From Pelargonium nanum (lineage: Eukaryota; Streptophyta; Magnoliopsida; Geraniales; Geraniaceae), in the NCBI GenBank assembly GCA_036897485.1, contig JAYMTF010001010.1, forward strand, positions 1 through 27,297: DNA of 27,297 nucleotides. The letters run 5' to 3'. Below are positions 1 to 11,140 of this stretch, piece by piece; the stretch's first letter is position 1, and each line of letters starts with the position of its first letter. The notes beneath the pieces were generated by a model, which saw only the letters and a program-made list of their open reading frames with translations, was not told where the DNA came from and made no database searches. The position numbers were made by a program, and so were the translations under genes.

Positions 1-209
1 ATATTGTAAGCTAATAAAATAGTTAAAAAAAGTAAATAAATAAACACATGTTTATATATCAGAGCTTACCGCCTTACCGGATAATGCGCCGGAAAATATT
101 CAATAATAAGTAAACAGGGTCAGTTTTTTTTAGGGTGTTTTTATTATACAAAATCAGCACTAATAACAAAAATGGAAAAAAAAAATTCTCAAAATTCTAA
201 TATTGTGAC

Positions 210-232
210 AGCTGTACATTCAAGGTACAGCT
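210..232. repeat. Perfect 8-bp inverted repeat (short hairpin)
   Basis: AGCTGTAC at 210-217 is the exact reverse complement of GTACAGCT at 225-232, with a 7-nt spacer. It lies next to an AT-rich stretch. No gene is close enough to give it a role, and it could be chance or the core of a decayed foldback element. Confidence 0.6.
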
Positions 233-569
233 TTATATATATATAGATTATTTGTGAATTATCAATAGTGTCGTTTTAAGTTTGTAATGACACATGAACA
301 AAATAATACAAGATTAAATATATCACACTAACTATTTTCTTATTAACTTTTCACAAAATAGAAACGACTACACAATATTATGAGGGTGAGAGTATTTTTA
401 TCCACCGCCAAATAACTTCCACTTTTTGAGTGAAAATTAAGGATGAATTAGTCGGAATTATTTTTCTCCTTGTGCCCCAGGTACAGTGCTCTCCTTCTAG
501 AAACTTAATTTGTTATAACTTGTTATCATATAAATCTTTCTCATTATTAGTGCATAACTGACTACTAAA

Positions 570-619
570 ATTAGAAACCGAATAAAATAAATAAAACATA
601 ATTATTAGAAACCGAATAA
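570..619. repeat. Direct repeat of 16 bp, period 34 bp
   Basis: ATTAGAAACCGAATAA occurs at 570-585 and again at 604-619 with no mismatch. The intervening 18 bases are AT-only apart from one C. This looks like a recent small tandem duplication. No function is evident. Confidence 0.75.
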
Positions 620-677
620 TTATTTTTGATCAGACGAAGTAAAATATTTTATTTAAACGTTCAAAAGTACATTATAG

Positions 678-1052
678 TGCGAATCTTCATCAGGCGGAGG
701 ATGGGTTATTAGGGATGGATCGGGTCGGGTTTTTGCAGGTGGAAGGGTAGGCTGGGAGGGGGTCATGGATCCGGAGGTAGTGGAAACAATGACGGTCCGA
801 GAAGCTTTGACTTGGGTGGTTAACTCGGATTGGAGGAAGATAGTGGTGGAAATGGATGCAAAGAATGTGGTTCAGGCCTTGAAGACCGGAGGGGAGGGTT
901 ACCCCAGTGCCTCGGGTGTTCTTTATTTTGATATCATGATTTTAGGTGGTTTATTCGATTCCATTGACTTTGTTTATGTTGGGAGGGAGGCTAATAAAGT
1001 AGCTCATAGATTAGCTCGTTCGGTGTATACTGTAATGGGCACCCAGGTCTGA
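678..1052 (+). pseudogene. RNase H-like (RVT_3) domain fragment, LINE-derived
   Basis: An open frame from just after a TAG at 675-677 to the TGA at 1050-1052 reads as the reverse-transcriptase-like RNase H domain (RVT_3) found at the C-terminus of plant non-LTR retrotransposon proteins and domesticated relatives. Visible signatures in order are GWVIRDGSGRVFAGG, VREALTW with the helix-borne acidic residue, VVEMDAKNVVQAL with the second catalytic Asp, and FVYVGREANKVAHRLARS, the usual R-x-x-N-x-V-A-H-x-L-A closing motif. The N-terminal strand with the first catalytic Asp is missing, and there is no reverse transcriptase upstream. The only in-frame ATG (765) lies inside the fold, so this is probably a 5'-truncated relic with its frame still open. 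The local sequence is more GC-rich than its surroundings, which fits an insert. A captured single-domain gene with an unseen upstream exon is the alternative. Confidence 0.75.
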
Positions 1053-1606
1053 ATAGGTGACTCTAGTCCTATTTCTATTTCTGATGTAGTAGCTCGACTA
1101 TAGATGAACAATAAAAACCAATGTCCTCATATTAGGCATCGTTGATATGACTCACTTTGATAAAAACGTCTACTTTTTTATTAGAAAAAGTGAAGAACCA
1201 TGAGTAAATATATATAGGCACGTGTTCATCATGCGAAATTGTGAACCATGGATATGCTTGAGAATTATGTTGTGATTCACGTGCTGCATGTATTATCGCA
1301 TGTAGGACCACGAGAATTAAAGTTAGGTTTTGACTTTTGATTACGATTCTACATAATAATTTCAACAAACAAATTTATTGATACACACTATTAAGTTGCT
1401 ATTATTTCATTTTTCATATTCTAAAATGTAATGGAATTGTGACATCATTCTAATTAATAATTATGAAATTTAAATTCATTTTTCTCTTTATTTAGTTTGA
1501 GTTCATATTGATGTCAATAATTCATATATTTTAATTACATTTGTGTGCATTATTACATATTTATTGGTGCACATGATATGTTTAGTAACTAAATGTGTTG
1601 AATGGT

Positions 1607-1741
1607 TGAACATAATTATGAACACGACACGTTATAGCTCGATAACTAAATGGATTATATTGACATGAACATAATTATGAATACGACACGTTATAGTTCG
1701 ATACTATATGGATTTTGTTGACATGAACACAATTCAAAACA
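1607..1741. repeat. Tandem repeat, ~59-bp unit, 2.3 copies
   Basis: Copy 1 (1607-1665) and copy 2 (1666-1723) both begin TGAACATAATTATGAA and contain ACGACACGTTATAG. They differ at several bases and one indel. A partial third copy begins TGAACACAATT at 1724. The ACGACACGT core and the CCGACACGTC just downstream resemble the CGTGTC-rich dispersed repeats common in plant intergenic DNA. I cannot assign a family. Confidence 0.8.
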
Positions 1742-3022
1742 TTTTCACGATATAACCGACACGTCTGACATATTAAGAGTGACCTGAGATCTTAAAGAAA
1801 ATTCAAGACTCTTAAATTGTATGGCCTAACATACACGTCGGATTCTTATTTAATTATTAAAATTTCAATTAAATTATATATATCACATAAATTTATACAT
1901 CCGAAATTTGCGCAAAATTTGAAACATTTATATTTCTCTCTATATATAATTTACTTAATATTATTCACACAATTAAAGCTTCTCTTACTTTTGACTAACT
2001 TTTATAGGTAACCAAATTATTTGCATTCATATCATCATATAAAATAATTAAAAAACAAACCCTAGAGAGTTGAATTTTGCAGCAATAATTTAAAATATTC
2101 CACAAAATTAATTTAACACAAATTAGCTGATGAAAACAACGATGCATCTGCCGGCTAACAATCTTAAATGATTTGTACTCTATCATCCCAAAAATGCCCT
2201 TCTTTATTTCTTGAATTATTCAACAAATTAAGCACAAGCTCTGGGGTTCATATTGCAATTCCAAAGAAATTCAGGGGCATTTTAGGCATAGGAGAAAAAT
2301 TCTGGTGACTACTGTTTCGTGCGTGTGAATGGCTACTTGTGATTCGTCAGATTTACGCTTACTAGGTCCACTCTCTAATTATGAGCATCTGAAGATTCGA
2401 GGTGCTTTGGTTCAATTACCATATTACCCTTGTGATGGGCACAAATTTGCTATGCTATGGTATTTGATTTTGGGATCTCAAGAATCAAATATGGAAATAT
2501 AGTATGTACATTGGGAAGAACAAGAACTTAAAATAAATATTAAAATGAGTTGGTGATTTTTTAGCATTGTTGACACTGTTCAATTGATGGCTTTTCTCAC
2601 TTTATTTAAAGTTTAAAATTCCACATCAGATTGTGTTAGTGACTTCAATTGATATCACTAATGATGTCAGTGAGTAGGTATATATTATTTTTTCTCAATT
2701 TTGTACATTTTTTTCTTGAATTTTAGTTATTCAATATATAATACATTATTATACTTTCTTTAACTTGGACATGAAAAACTCATATTATTAAATATATTAT
2801 ACACACTGTATTTTGATTTGATTAGTCATTAATAAAATAATTGTTGTGTCATATTTTATTTATTGAAACATTATTTTGCATAAATATTTGTGATGGATAC
2901 TATTGCTTTAGTGAAAATGTTACTAGGTGCATATATTTGAAAAATAACCAATTCTTCATTTTAATTTACAAGCACCTACTTTTATATTTATTTTTTTATT
3001 AATGTTTTAATGATTTTAAAAT

Positions 3023-3061
3023 AGGTTAGAACTCCCCTCAAAAAAAAAAAAAGGTTAGAAC
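3023..3061 (+). repeat. 10-bp direct repeats flanking a short A-tailed insert
   Basis: AGGTTAGAAC occurs at 3023-3032 and 3052-3061. Between them lie a few bases of TCCCCTC type followed by an uninterrupted A-run. Identical flanks around a poly-A tail are the footprint of target-primed reverse transcription, so this may be a severely 5'-truncated retroposon. A simple local duplication around a homopolymer is also possible. Confidence 0.5.
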
Positions 3062-3784
3062 ATCTTAAATTTGTAACAATAAAAACATGTGGAGAATAAA
3101 GAAAGAAGAAGAAGAAAATCATTCTTAACTAACTCATACAAAATATTTGTTTTTATTATCATTTTACAAAATGAATACATATTTTGGAGAAAGTGAATAA
3201 TATTCTTTTGTATTAGAAATGAAAGTCTAATGAGTTTATTCACCTATACTTTGTTACTATACTTTTTTTTTTTGAGAAAAATGAAAATTCTAGTATATAT
3301 ATTTGTGTAACACACCAAAACTATAATACAATATAGTGTATAAATTACAAATTACAAATATAACCCGATTGGAATGACTCGAATTGCTCAAACATTTTAA
3401 TCGCTTGATAATAAGATGTGAATTTTTGTACTATATTAGATAATGCATTTTATAATAAAAATCCACAGTACATACTCGTGCTTCTACCACATTACACTAA
3501 CCAAAAAAATAAGAATGAAAATATGTGCTTTATAATAAAGCTAGTAACAATAATTAAATCTTATGTAAGATTATAACGTGTGAGAGATTAGCATTTGACC
3601 AACGACCAAATTACAATCTGAACAAGAGCAAGACAGTAATTTAAAACATGGTACTATCTTGTCCTAAAATAATCCTAATAAACAAACGTGTGCAACACAA
3701 CAACACGTAACATAACCAACCCTGTAACGAACCATTTTTGTAATACGAGCCACAGGCCAGGGGCAATATCGTAACCCAGCCCAA

Positions 3785-3793
3785 TATATATAT
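3785..3793 (+). promoter_or_regulatory. TATA box of the DUF1685 gene
   Basis: TATATATAT lies 64 bases before the ATG at 3857, so transcription would begin near 3815-3825 in a CT-rich leader. Just upstream, AGCCCAAT combines a site-II-like GCCCA core with a CCAAT-type sequence. The motifs are seen directly; their use is inferred from position. Confidence 0.6.
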
Positions 3794-3856
3794 CCAAGTG
3801 TCACAAGCAATTCACTCATTGCCTCTCTCTCCAAAACCCTCTCTAGCTCCATTAAA

Positions 3857-4579
3857 ATGGCTGCTCAAGAACTTCTCAACCTCTTCGATTCCCTCTGGTT
3901 CGGCCAAGAAACCCTAACCCACATTAAAATGGCCGATCAGGAACAAAACCCAGATCTTGAAATTCAAGAACAATTGCAAAAACCAGACCTTTCTCGCTTG
4001 CCAACGTTACATGTTAGGTCTCTGAGTGACCAATCTCTCTTGTCCACAGCCACATCGCTTGACTCGTTCTCTCCCAACTCAGTCCTCCCCAGCACGCCAA
4101 AGCAGCTCCAGACGATCCTCTCCGGGAAGGTGATGAAGGAGGAGCTCAAAACAGAGCTTCCTCAGAAGAAAATGGTTGTGGACACAGCTTCAAGAAGATC
4201 AGGAACAAGAAAAAAGAAGAAGCTGAGCAAGAGCCTCTCGGAGCTCGAGTTCGATGAGCTCAAAGGGTTCATGGATCTTGGCTTTGTGTTCTCCGAGGAG
4301 GACAAGGATTCGAGCTTGGTCTCCATCATTCCTGGCCTGCAGAGGTTCGGGTCAAGAGAGGAACATAAAGTGGAACAAAAGTTGAACAAGGTTCATGATC
4401 ATGAGAACCATGTTGTTGTCTCTAGACCTTACTTGTCCGAAGCATGGGAAGTTATGGAAAAGAAGGAGAAAGAGAAGGCATTGATGATCAATTTTAGAAT
4501 ACCAAGTTTGGTCAATGAGATTGACATGAAAGACCACCTCAAGTTTTGGGCTCACTCGGTCGCATCCGCGGTTAGATAA
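3857..4579 (+). CDS. DUF1685 family protein (240 aa)
   Basis: A single-exon gene encoding a plant-specific DUF1685 protein. The family has no established biochemical function. The conserved core lies around residues 120-165, with LSKSLSELEFDELKGFMDLG followed by the FVFSEEDKDSSLVSIIPGLQRFG segment. A Lys/Arg-rich stretch of RKKKK type sits just before the core and could serve as a nuclear localisation signal. The C-terminal part is also typical: RPYLSEAWEVM, a run of charged Lys/Glu residues, then a block ending in KDHLKFWAHSVASAVR. The N-terminal third is Ser/Leu-rich and probably disordered. No signal peptide or membrane segment is visible. The start at 3857 is the first ATG after the TATA box and CT-rich leader; a second in-frame ATG at 3929 would remove 24 residues. 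The gene is convergent with the J-protein gene to the right. The family call is firm and the function unknown. Confidence 0.92.
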   Translation: MAAQELLNLFDSLWFGQETLTHIKMADQEQNPDLEIQEQLQKPDLSRLPTLHVRSLSDQSLLSTATSLDSFSPNSVLPSTPKQLQTILSGKVMKEELKTELPQKKMVVDTASRRSGTRKKKKLSKSLSELEFDELKGFMDLGFVFSEEDKDSSLVSIIPGLQRFGSREEHKVEQKLNKVHDHENHVVVSRPYLSEAWEVMEKKEKEKALMINFRIPSLVNEIDMKDHLKFWAHSVASAVR

Positions 4580-6408
4580 CATATGCTCACGAACAACGGT
4601 CGAGAGGTTTCTGGTTTTAACGACTGGATTATGATTTCATTGTGCAAGAATCTTTGATTTTGATGTTAATTTGTAATTGTAAATGAAGAGCACAAGGTAC
4701 ATTATTTTCAAGATTTGGTTCATGTTGCATTTTGAAATAATGTGATTATGTTGGATGGTTGACATTTAAGGCAATTTGGTGCAATAGTTTAGAGAATGTG
4801 AAGACAAATGGCATAATATTTAGATCTGATCTGTAAGGAAAAGACATAAAGTTAGTTGGGTTGGGGACAGGCTCCTCCTTAAAGCAAAGTGCTATTATTA
4901 GACAAGAAAGAAAGGAGAAATAAAGATGCTTCACAATTTGAATTTACAAGCTGAATATGAATTTGCAGATATTTGAAATTCATTTAATTTAAAATGATCT
5001 AATATGATTAATTTTTTAGTTGGATTTGACCGATATTGTATTTTTATGAGATCAATGATTAGATCGAATAATTTACTATATTTTACCAATCCAAATGTTG
5101 GACGTCTTTCGAAACCGATTCAGTTTATTCTTCTCGAACAAATCCAACCCGAAATTTGAATTATAGTTTTGATTTGCTGACTTTACAAGATAAGAGTGAT
5201 TGGTTGAAACAATTCCAAATCAACTCTATTTTGAGTTCAAAACATACACTTGCACAAGCAGGTATAAGATATTGGCATGTAGTACATGTTCTGCTCAATA
5301 CATACAAATTTTATAATTCCACTAATATAGGTTTAGAATTAGTAAATTCTTGTAACCAATGCATGAAGATAAATTTATTTTCTGCTGTTTTTTTCCATTT
5401 TTTTAAACTTCCTCCACTATCAAGTAAAAAAAGTAACAATCTCAACTCATGTTATGTTATTCAAATTGTACTAACTTTTATGGTATATTGACCTTTAACT
5501 TCTGATCATCAAGCTATAGAAATAAACAAGAACAGAGACAAAGAAACCATTCTCATTGCTATTCTAGGATGGTAATTCAATTCATTTGAAAAGCAAGAAT
5601 TAGGAATAGTAACAGACATGGCAAGTTCTGGTTTAAAAATGGGGGTTATCAGCAAAAGCTTTATGAAATTCAAAATTTAAAGTCAAAAGGCATAATTTCC
5701 AATCTCAGAAATTATTTGTCCAAGAAAATTTGCTCAATTGGGACCATTTCATAGTGTCTTTCTGGATAAGATAAGGGAAAAGGATAGGAAAGAACATTTT
5801 GAAATTTATGAAGCAAAAGCTATGAACACTGGTCAAGAACTAGTTGTCACCTATTCTTTCTGGATTACAGATGAGAAAAAATAGCTACCAACATGGGTCA
5901 ACAGTGTACAAAGTAAATAAATAATGGGTTAAAGCTTCCAAATTTGACATGACATCAACAAATAGGTACAATGAAAACATTACAATCCAAATCTAAATCC
6001 AATAATTTGACCAAATTTCAGCAAACTACTCAGCCAAGTTTGGCAGAAAACCAACTACCAGTCTTCCTACTGAACTAACTGTCAATCTAACATTCATGGC
6101 CAACCAATCTGTACCTTGTCAAGTTACTATGGTTGGTCTAACCAGATGTTACCTAGAAACAGACACCAACTATACTATCATGTCGTAATGGTGTGTCAGA
6201 AACAGCAGTAGTTGTAGCACGTAACTGTCGAGTTGTACCAAAAAGATGTGCTAAATCGCTTTCTTGAAACATATATTTCATTGCATTACGAACAATCTTA
6301 AGTGCGTAGACCAATCATATTGATCGTTTCAGTGTAACCTATATGTACGGGTATAGATGAATTAGTTACATTTGCCTAGGAATATACAAGGGGAATAGGA
6401 ATTACTGA
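4580..6408. other. 3' flanks of two convergent genes
   Basis: This 1.8 kb separates the ends of the DUF1685 gene (+) and the J-protein gene (-). It should contain both 3' UTRs and polyadenylation regions. I see no coding region. The longest open frame (5156-5491) opens with TTG, is low-complexity and matches no family I recognise. Around 4980-5150 there is AT-rich sequence with scattered AATCCAA/CCGAT words like those at 13.3-13.5 kb, possibly decayed dispersed repeat. Confidence 0.6.
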
Positions 6409-9400
6409 TTAATTATCTTTGCCAGATGGAAGCTTGAAGGTCGGAGGCTTATCAACTCCCCTTCGCGAATACTCCCTCCATCTTCTCGCTGCCGCCGCAG
6501 CTCGCTTTGCTCTCTCTTTGACTTCCTCCTCTGGAAAAAACAACACGCGGCTATGTAATGCAAGAAACTACTACTGAGTCCTGAGCATAAATTAGCATAT
6601 AGCTTACTAAACCTATCTCACCTGAATTCTGGTAGTCCTTTTTCTGGCCCCACACATTGCTCCAGTACGATTCTGATTTACCAGAATCCTTCTCCTTCAT
6701 CATCCTCACTCTGGCTTGTTCCTGCAGCAGAGTTAGAGATAGTGGCGTTGGATCACATGATTCGTGTCTAGTGACCAGATAAATGGGTTCTAATACTTTA
6801 ATTTAGCCGATAATTAATGTATATCAGGTAAAATCTGGCAAGTAGAGAGCGGCTTAGCAGTGCGAAACTCAAATGGCACTAGGAACTATCTGTCACCAAG
6901 CTAAATTATGAAACGTGGTTCTTACATGGAAACAAGATGTTTACAAGAACATTAACTCAAATTTAAATGGCAATGAAGAGTGGAAATATAAAATAAAAAT
7001 TCATACCAGGACTTTCGCTTGCCTCTTTTCCCATCTTGAATTAGCCTGACACATTTATGGGTACAGATCAATTCAAAATTCTAAGGAACATTAGGCAAAA
7101 AAGAAATGAAAAAAAAAAAAAGCTATACAATTAAAAGTTAGTATTTCAGCACTGTTTTTCTGTGAGATTTCTTGAGGAGACCATCCAAACACACAGATTG
7201 TCATATCTTTCTTATTAACAAAAGCTATAGGTTGATAATGTGCAATAAAATAGGAAAATGATCCATAAATTTTTTTTTTAAAAAACTATTCTTATTTCAG
7301 CACTTAAAAAAGCATTTTCAAACCAATTGGCAAATCTGATATTATGATCACAACCACGTAACTCGCTTACCACTCTAAAAACATCCGCCGATGCACCACC
7401 CATTCCTGAGAGCATCATTGCAACCTAATCATTCACAAAATAACAGTTTTAGTTACTGATGACGAGATAAACATGAGTACAATATACAATGGAAATAAAG
7501 CAACTTCTCTTTATCTGTGGAATGAACATACGAGAGCAATCAATGACCATTCCAAGAATAGCTGAGAGTTCCATTATAATATGCAAGAATAAGAACTGGT
7601 AAAAGTCTCAAACTGCTGATTACCTTATTGCATTTTACTAAGAGATTCATGTGTCTATAGTTTATTTATTTTAGAAAGGAATCGAAATAGTTGAAGATGA
7701 AGTGCTAAGAATAAAAATTATTGCTAAAAAAAAAAAGACAGCCTTACATTTACTCTTTCTATCCTGCGCATTTCATCTTCAAGCAAAGAGAGTTGTGCCG
7801 CTGAAGTCCAATGGATGCAATCAACTGGGCTGGATTTCAAATGCTTGTGCGTTACTGAGCATCTCTTAAAACAATATACAACATACACTCTACTTTTACC
7901 AACCAACTAAAACCATGAAATATATTAGATTCCAACAACTGTACTGATTAACATGAAAAAGTAAAACAATAGTAAAAGATTAAAATAGATGATCAGCCTA
8001 GTACAGCACTATGCTTTTCTTCTGCATAACTACAGTACTATACATGATAGGCATCATGAAGAACCCAGGCTCGGATACACTGAACTTGCACAATAGAATT
8101 CTGAAACTAATTGTAGAAAATAATGAAGCACCCTAAAACGCTTAAACAGTCGAGTTAAGATCCGAACTAAAGGCGAGTTTCATTGTGTTGCAACTTGTCA
8201 GGCGCAATAGTAATATGAGAAAGTCTAAGTCAATCAGAGCTAATAAATGAAGGCCAAACATTTCGCTCCATACAAAGCTGAATAGTTAAAAAGGATTTAT
8301 CTAATTGCCCTCAATTAGTTGGGACTAGTGCTTGTTTGTTCAGTTGAAGTATTATAATAAAGAGGCATAGCCACTAGAAATGCAACATCATTGTAGTGCA
8401 GGTAGATTTTTATGGTGTCAAGCTAAGAGAACCTCAGCTAACTTTTCCCGCCCAAAGTTCGTTAAGTTCAACAAAGTTTTCTTACGAACATGCTAAGCAT
8501 GCAAGGTTTCAATGATAAGCACCCAATAAAGGCTAAAATTTCATGTCATGGCAATATCTATAAAGTAGGACTTACCAACTTTCAATTGCTTGTTGAACTA
8601 AGTCACTTTTCCCGCACTGGTTGTATACTCTAGCTCTGCCAAAATCTTCCTCGATTCCAAATACTTCAGGAGCCACGTTAGCACAATTTTTACAGCCTGT
8701 AACCAAATGACAGTTGAGTGATTCTGATGTACTTGAAGATCTCCATAACCATACAAGTAAAAATATCATTTTCTCGATAGCAATCACTTCAGAAAAAGGA
8801 ATCTACACTTAATCTTAAGCTTGTCCAGCAGTACATGGAAGCTCTAATAAGTTATATTGCATAAGCCTTCACAAGAACTCGAAATATTGTTGACATTGCA
8901 TGCAAGAAAGTAAACAGTAACATACCTATGCAGCTAAACTCATCAACAAATGCATGATCCTTCGGGCTAGAATCATCAAAGAAAGGGTTGATAGCAGTCA
9001 ATGAGTATCCATGAATTTCATCATAAACCATGCGCTGTACAGGATCACTGAGCACCTGCACTGCAAAAAGTAAAGCCTATTGCCGAAGTTCACGATTCTT
9101 TGCTTCATCAAATCCATAGGAAAGAGAACCGACCTCGTAAACCTCATTGATGAACATGCAGAAATTTGTAGTCTCTGGATCATCACCACTCAAATCTGGA
9201 TGACAAGACTTCATGCAGTTGTAGTAAGCTTTCTTAATCTGCTCTGGGGTAGCATCTGGAAGCTATTAACAGGAGCAAACCATCAATCATACATGTGAAA
9301 TGTCCATGAACTAACCAATCTAAAGAAAACTGAAAGCAGAAAAAAAAGAGAGAAACATTAGAAGTCAATCTGGCCTACTTCTGGAATTTAATAGAATTAT

Positions 9401-10141
9401 GCACTGTTCTTAATTAAGGGACTATTGCATACTTCAAAAAATTATCTTCATGAAGAAAGAAGTTTTATGTTTCTGATAGTTTCATGACAATAACTGGTGA
9501 TCACTTGCACGTGGTCACTTAATAGTACAATATTGAATATTCTAAGACAATCAGCCATTGTTACTATTCTTTTCCTCCATTAAATACAAAAGATTCAAAA
9601 TTTACATCTATTTCCAACATTTTCCAGACAACCAAACAGAACCCATGTTCCAAATTTCAAAGAATTACCCAACCCACAACAGCCTAATAGTGGGACCAAT
9701 AAATTTAGTCATAGCAAAGATGTGAATATGTGATCTGTAGTTTCTTCTGAGTTTGATCATGCGATCACACGCACTAATCACAAAATCATTCTCTACTCTC
9801 ATCAAAGCAACCATCTTTTTGCACCGTTCATGAAATGCTAAAAAAATTCATAATTTAATCATATTCCTACATTTTCTAGGAAACCAAACAGAACCCAAGT
9901 TCCAAAATCGAAAAATTACCAGACCCAGAACAGCATAATAGTCATCAGCAACAGCATCAATCGAAGCGGGACCCTCAGTCGCAACCCTGACTCTGCCGGA
10001 GCTTCTTCTCCTGCCACCGTGACCCGGGCTGCTACTGAACCTCGCTAACATGCGCCATGGTGCTCTGGAGGACAGCGAGCTGGGAAGTTGGTTGTGGAAT
10101 TTGATAGCATCTGTGCACACAGGAGAGAGCAGTTGAGCCAT
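6409..10141 (-). CDS. DJC77: Chloroplast J-domain/ferredoxin protein, DJC77-like (332 aa)
   Basis: Nine exons on the minus strand, all with GT-AG borders and phase-consistent: 10141-9920, 9262-9134, 9055-8926, 8696-8576, 7829-7748, 7424-7371, 7045-7007, 6721-6622, 6530-6409 (999 nt with stop). Residues 1-60 are Ser/Arg-rich and nearly free of acids, like a plastid transit peptide. The J-domain runs about 67-135 with HPD at 95-97, the motif that stimulates Hsp70 ATPase. A bacterial-type [4Fe-4S] ferredoxin domain follows: Cys159, 162 and 165 in CIGCKNC and Cys201 in CPVDC. The C-terminus (about 247-320) is basic and helical. Arabidopsis DJC76, DJC77 and DJC82 share this J-plus-ferredoxin architecture, and the length fits DJC77 best. 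The role is probably co-chaperone work in the plastid stroma with a redox or Fe-S input, inferred from the family. The start chosen is MAQLLSPV; an in-frame ATG at 10276 would add 45 residues. Paralogue choice is less sure than family. Confidence 0.9.
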
Positions 10142-10307
10142 TGACAGAGGTGCGAGTGACGGAGACGACGGCGAGAATGAAGAGAGTGAGATTTTTGGGG
10201 TGTTAAAATGGAATATTTGGAAATTATGAGGAGGAAATATTTTGGAGCGGTGCTGAGGTGGCAGAAGCAGAGCCATTTGTTGGTCCAAGTAATGTCTGGA
10301 GAAATCT

Positions 10308-10317
10308 GGCACGTGTC
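10308..10317 (-). promoter_or_regulatory. G-box/ABRE-like element upstream of DJC77
   Basis: GGCACGTGTC (reverse complement GACACGTGCC) contains the palindromic CACGTG core bound by plant bZIP and bHLH factors. It sits about 170 bases upstream of the chosen DJC77 start, a usual promoter position for light- or ABA-responsive plastid genes. It is only about 34 bases upstream of the alternative ATG at 10276, which would leave little room for a leader. The motif is seen; activity is inferred. Confidence 0.45.
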
Positions 10318-10825
10318 ACCTCGTGGATATCAGTTGCTTCAGCCTTCACGCTTCATGCATATGGTGGGTTCTTGTCCGTATTTGAGACTTTGAGTTGCTT
10401 GCTTCTTTTGTTTATCCATCTTCTACCAAATACTCACATTTTCTTAGAAGAGTGGTTTGATAGAAAAACCAAATTTTATTTTTGAGTTTTTAATTTTTTT
10501 GTTCGTAAAATTTGAAGAATTTAAAAATTATATTTAGTTAGAAAATAATAAGTGTATTGTTTCATTTAAAAGAAGTTTTTTTATACATCAAGTATCACTA
10601 TTCAATAGCAAATTAACAAGTATTCAATGAATTAGTTTATTTATTTATATAATAAATTTGTTACAATGCATGTTCGTGAAAATACAAAAACAAAATACAA
10701 TACTAATTAAATGCATTTTAGTTTTTTTTTTCAAAAAAGAAACCAACACACTTATAATGAAACGAAAAGAGAAATATTCATTGAGTTTGTTATTCTACAT
10801 ATTCATATATGATTTTAATACCTCA
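10318..10825. other. Divergent intergenic region, AT-rich
   Basis: This lies between the 5' side of DJC77 and the RNase H relic. From about 10480 it is strongly AT-rich with many T and A runs. No ORF has a recognisable domain. It presumably includes distal DJC77 promoter and decayed insert sequence. Confidence 0.55.
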
Positions 10826-11140
10826 GGTCGGATTGATATAGGTTGGGTTGCTCGAGACTAGTTTGGTTCGTTTGTTAGGGTAGGTAATTATCTTGCCAAA
10901 CTATGGTTATGGAGTCACGAGAAGCGGAAGCTTGAGTTATATGAGAAGCTTTGTCAATGTTGAGACTTGAGAGCGAATTGCTATTGAATCAGATGCTCAA
11001 CCAATTATTAGCGCGCTTTATAATGGGCTAGGGAGTTGAGTTATTATTTTATGATCGTTTAGTTGCTATTTGTTTTATTAGCACGAATTTTTCGTTTATA
11101 TATCGTTTTGCAAATTTAGTGACTCATCAGTGACACTCAA
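10826..11140 (+). pseudogene. Decayed RNase H-like (RVT_3) relic
   Basis: Frame pieces read as the same domain type as the fragment at 678-1052 but heavily mutated. GRIDIGWVARD followed by a stop and FGSFVRVG (from 10826) matches the GWVIRD.G.V strand. After a frame change, RIAIESDAQPIISALYNG (about 10974-11033) matches the catalytic E-x-D helix region. Near 11100-11130 FRLYIVLQI-type and FANLVTH-type words resemble the closing R-x-x-N-x-V-A-H motif. Several stops and at least one frameshift make it nonfunctional. It is probably another LINE-type remnant. Confidence 0.6.

Larger units (their letters stand above)
1..677. other. Intergenic AT-rich DNA, no gene seen
   Basis: No coding region is supported here. 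The stretch has short homopolymer runs, a TA-rich tract near 234-246, one perfect short hairpin (210-232) and a 34-bp-period direct duplication (570-619), both listed separately. Reading frames are short and show no family motif. Confidence 0.7.
1053..3780. other. Intergenic AT-rich DNA with small repeats
   Basis: About 2.7 kb without a supportable gene. Frames are short and broken on both strands. It holds a 59-bp tandem repeat (1607-1741) and a 10-bp direct repeat flanking an A-tract (3023-3061). A 57-codon ATG frame at 2329-2502 shows no recognisable motif. The right end is the promoter side of the DUF1685 gene. Confidence 0.7.

Noticed and set aside
2329-2502. 57-codon ATG frame with reasonable composition
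   Set aside because: I recognise no motif, there is no neighbouring exon with matching phase, and a frame of this length is expected by chance.
4162-4582. Open frames antisense to the DUF1685 gene
   Set aside because: These are shadows of the real coding strand; the protein on the plus strand has clear family motifs.
5156-5491. 111-codon open frame downstream of the DUF1685 gene
   Set aside because: It opens with TTG, is AT-driven and low-complexity, has no family motif, and lies between the 3' ends of convergent genes.
10208-10485. Plus-strand open frames over the DJC77 leader
   Set aside because: They overlap the promoter and transit-peptide side of the minus-strand gene, and neither shows a motif.
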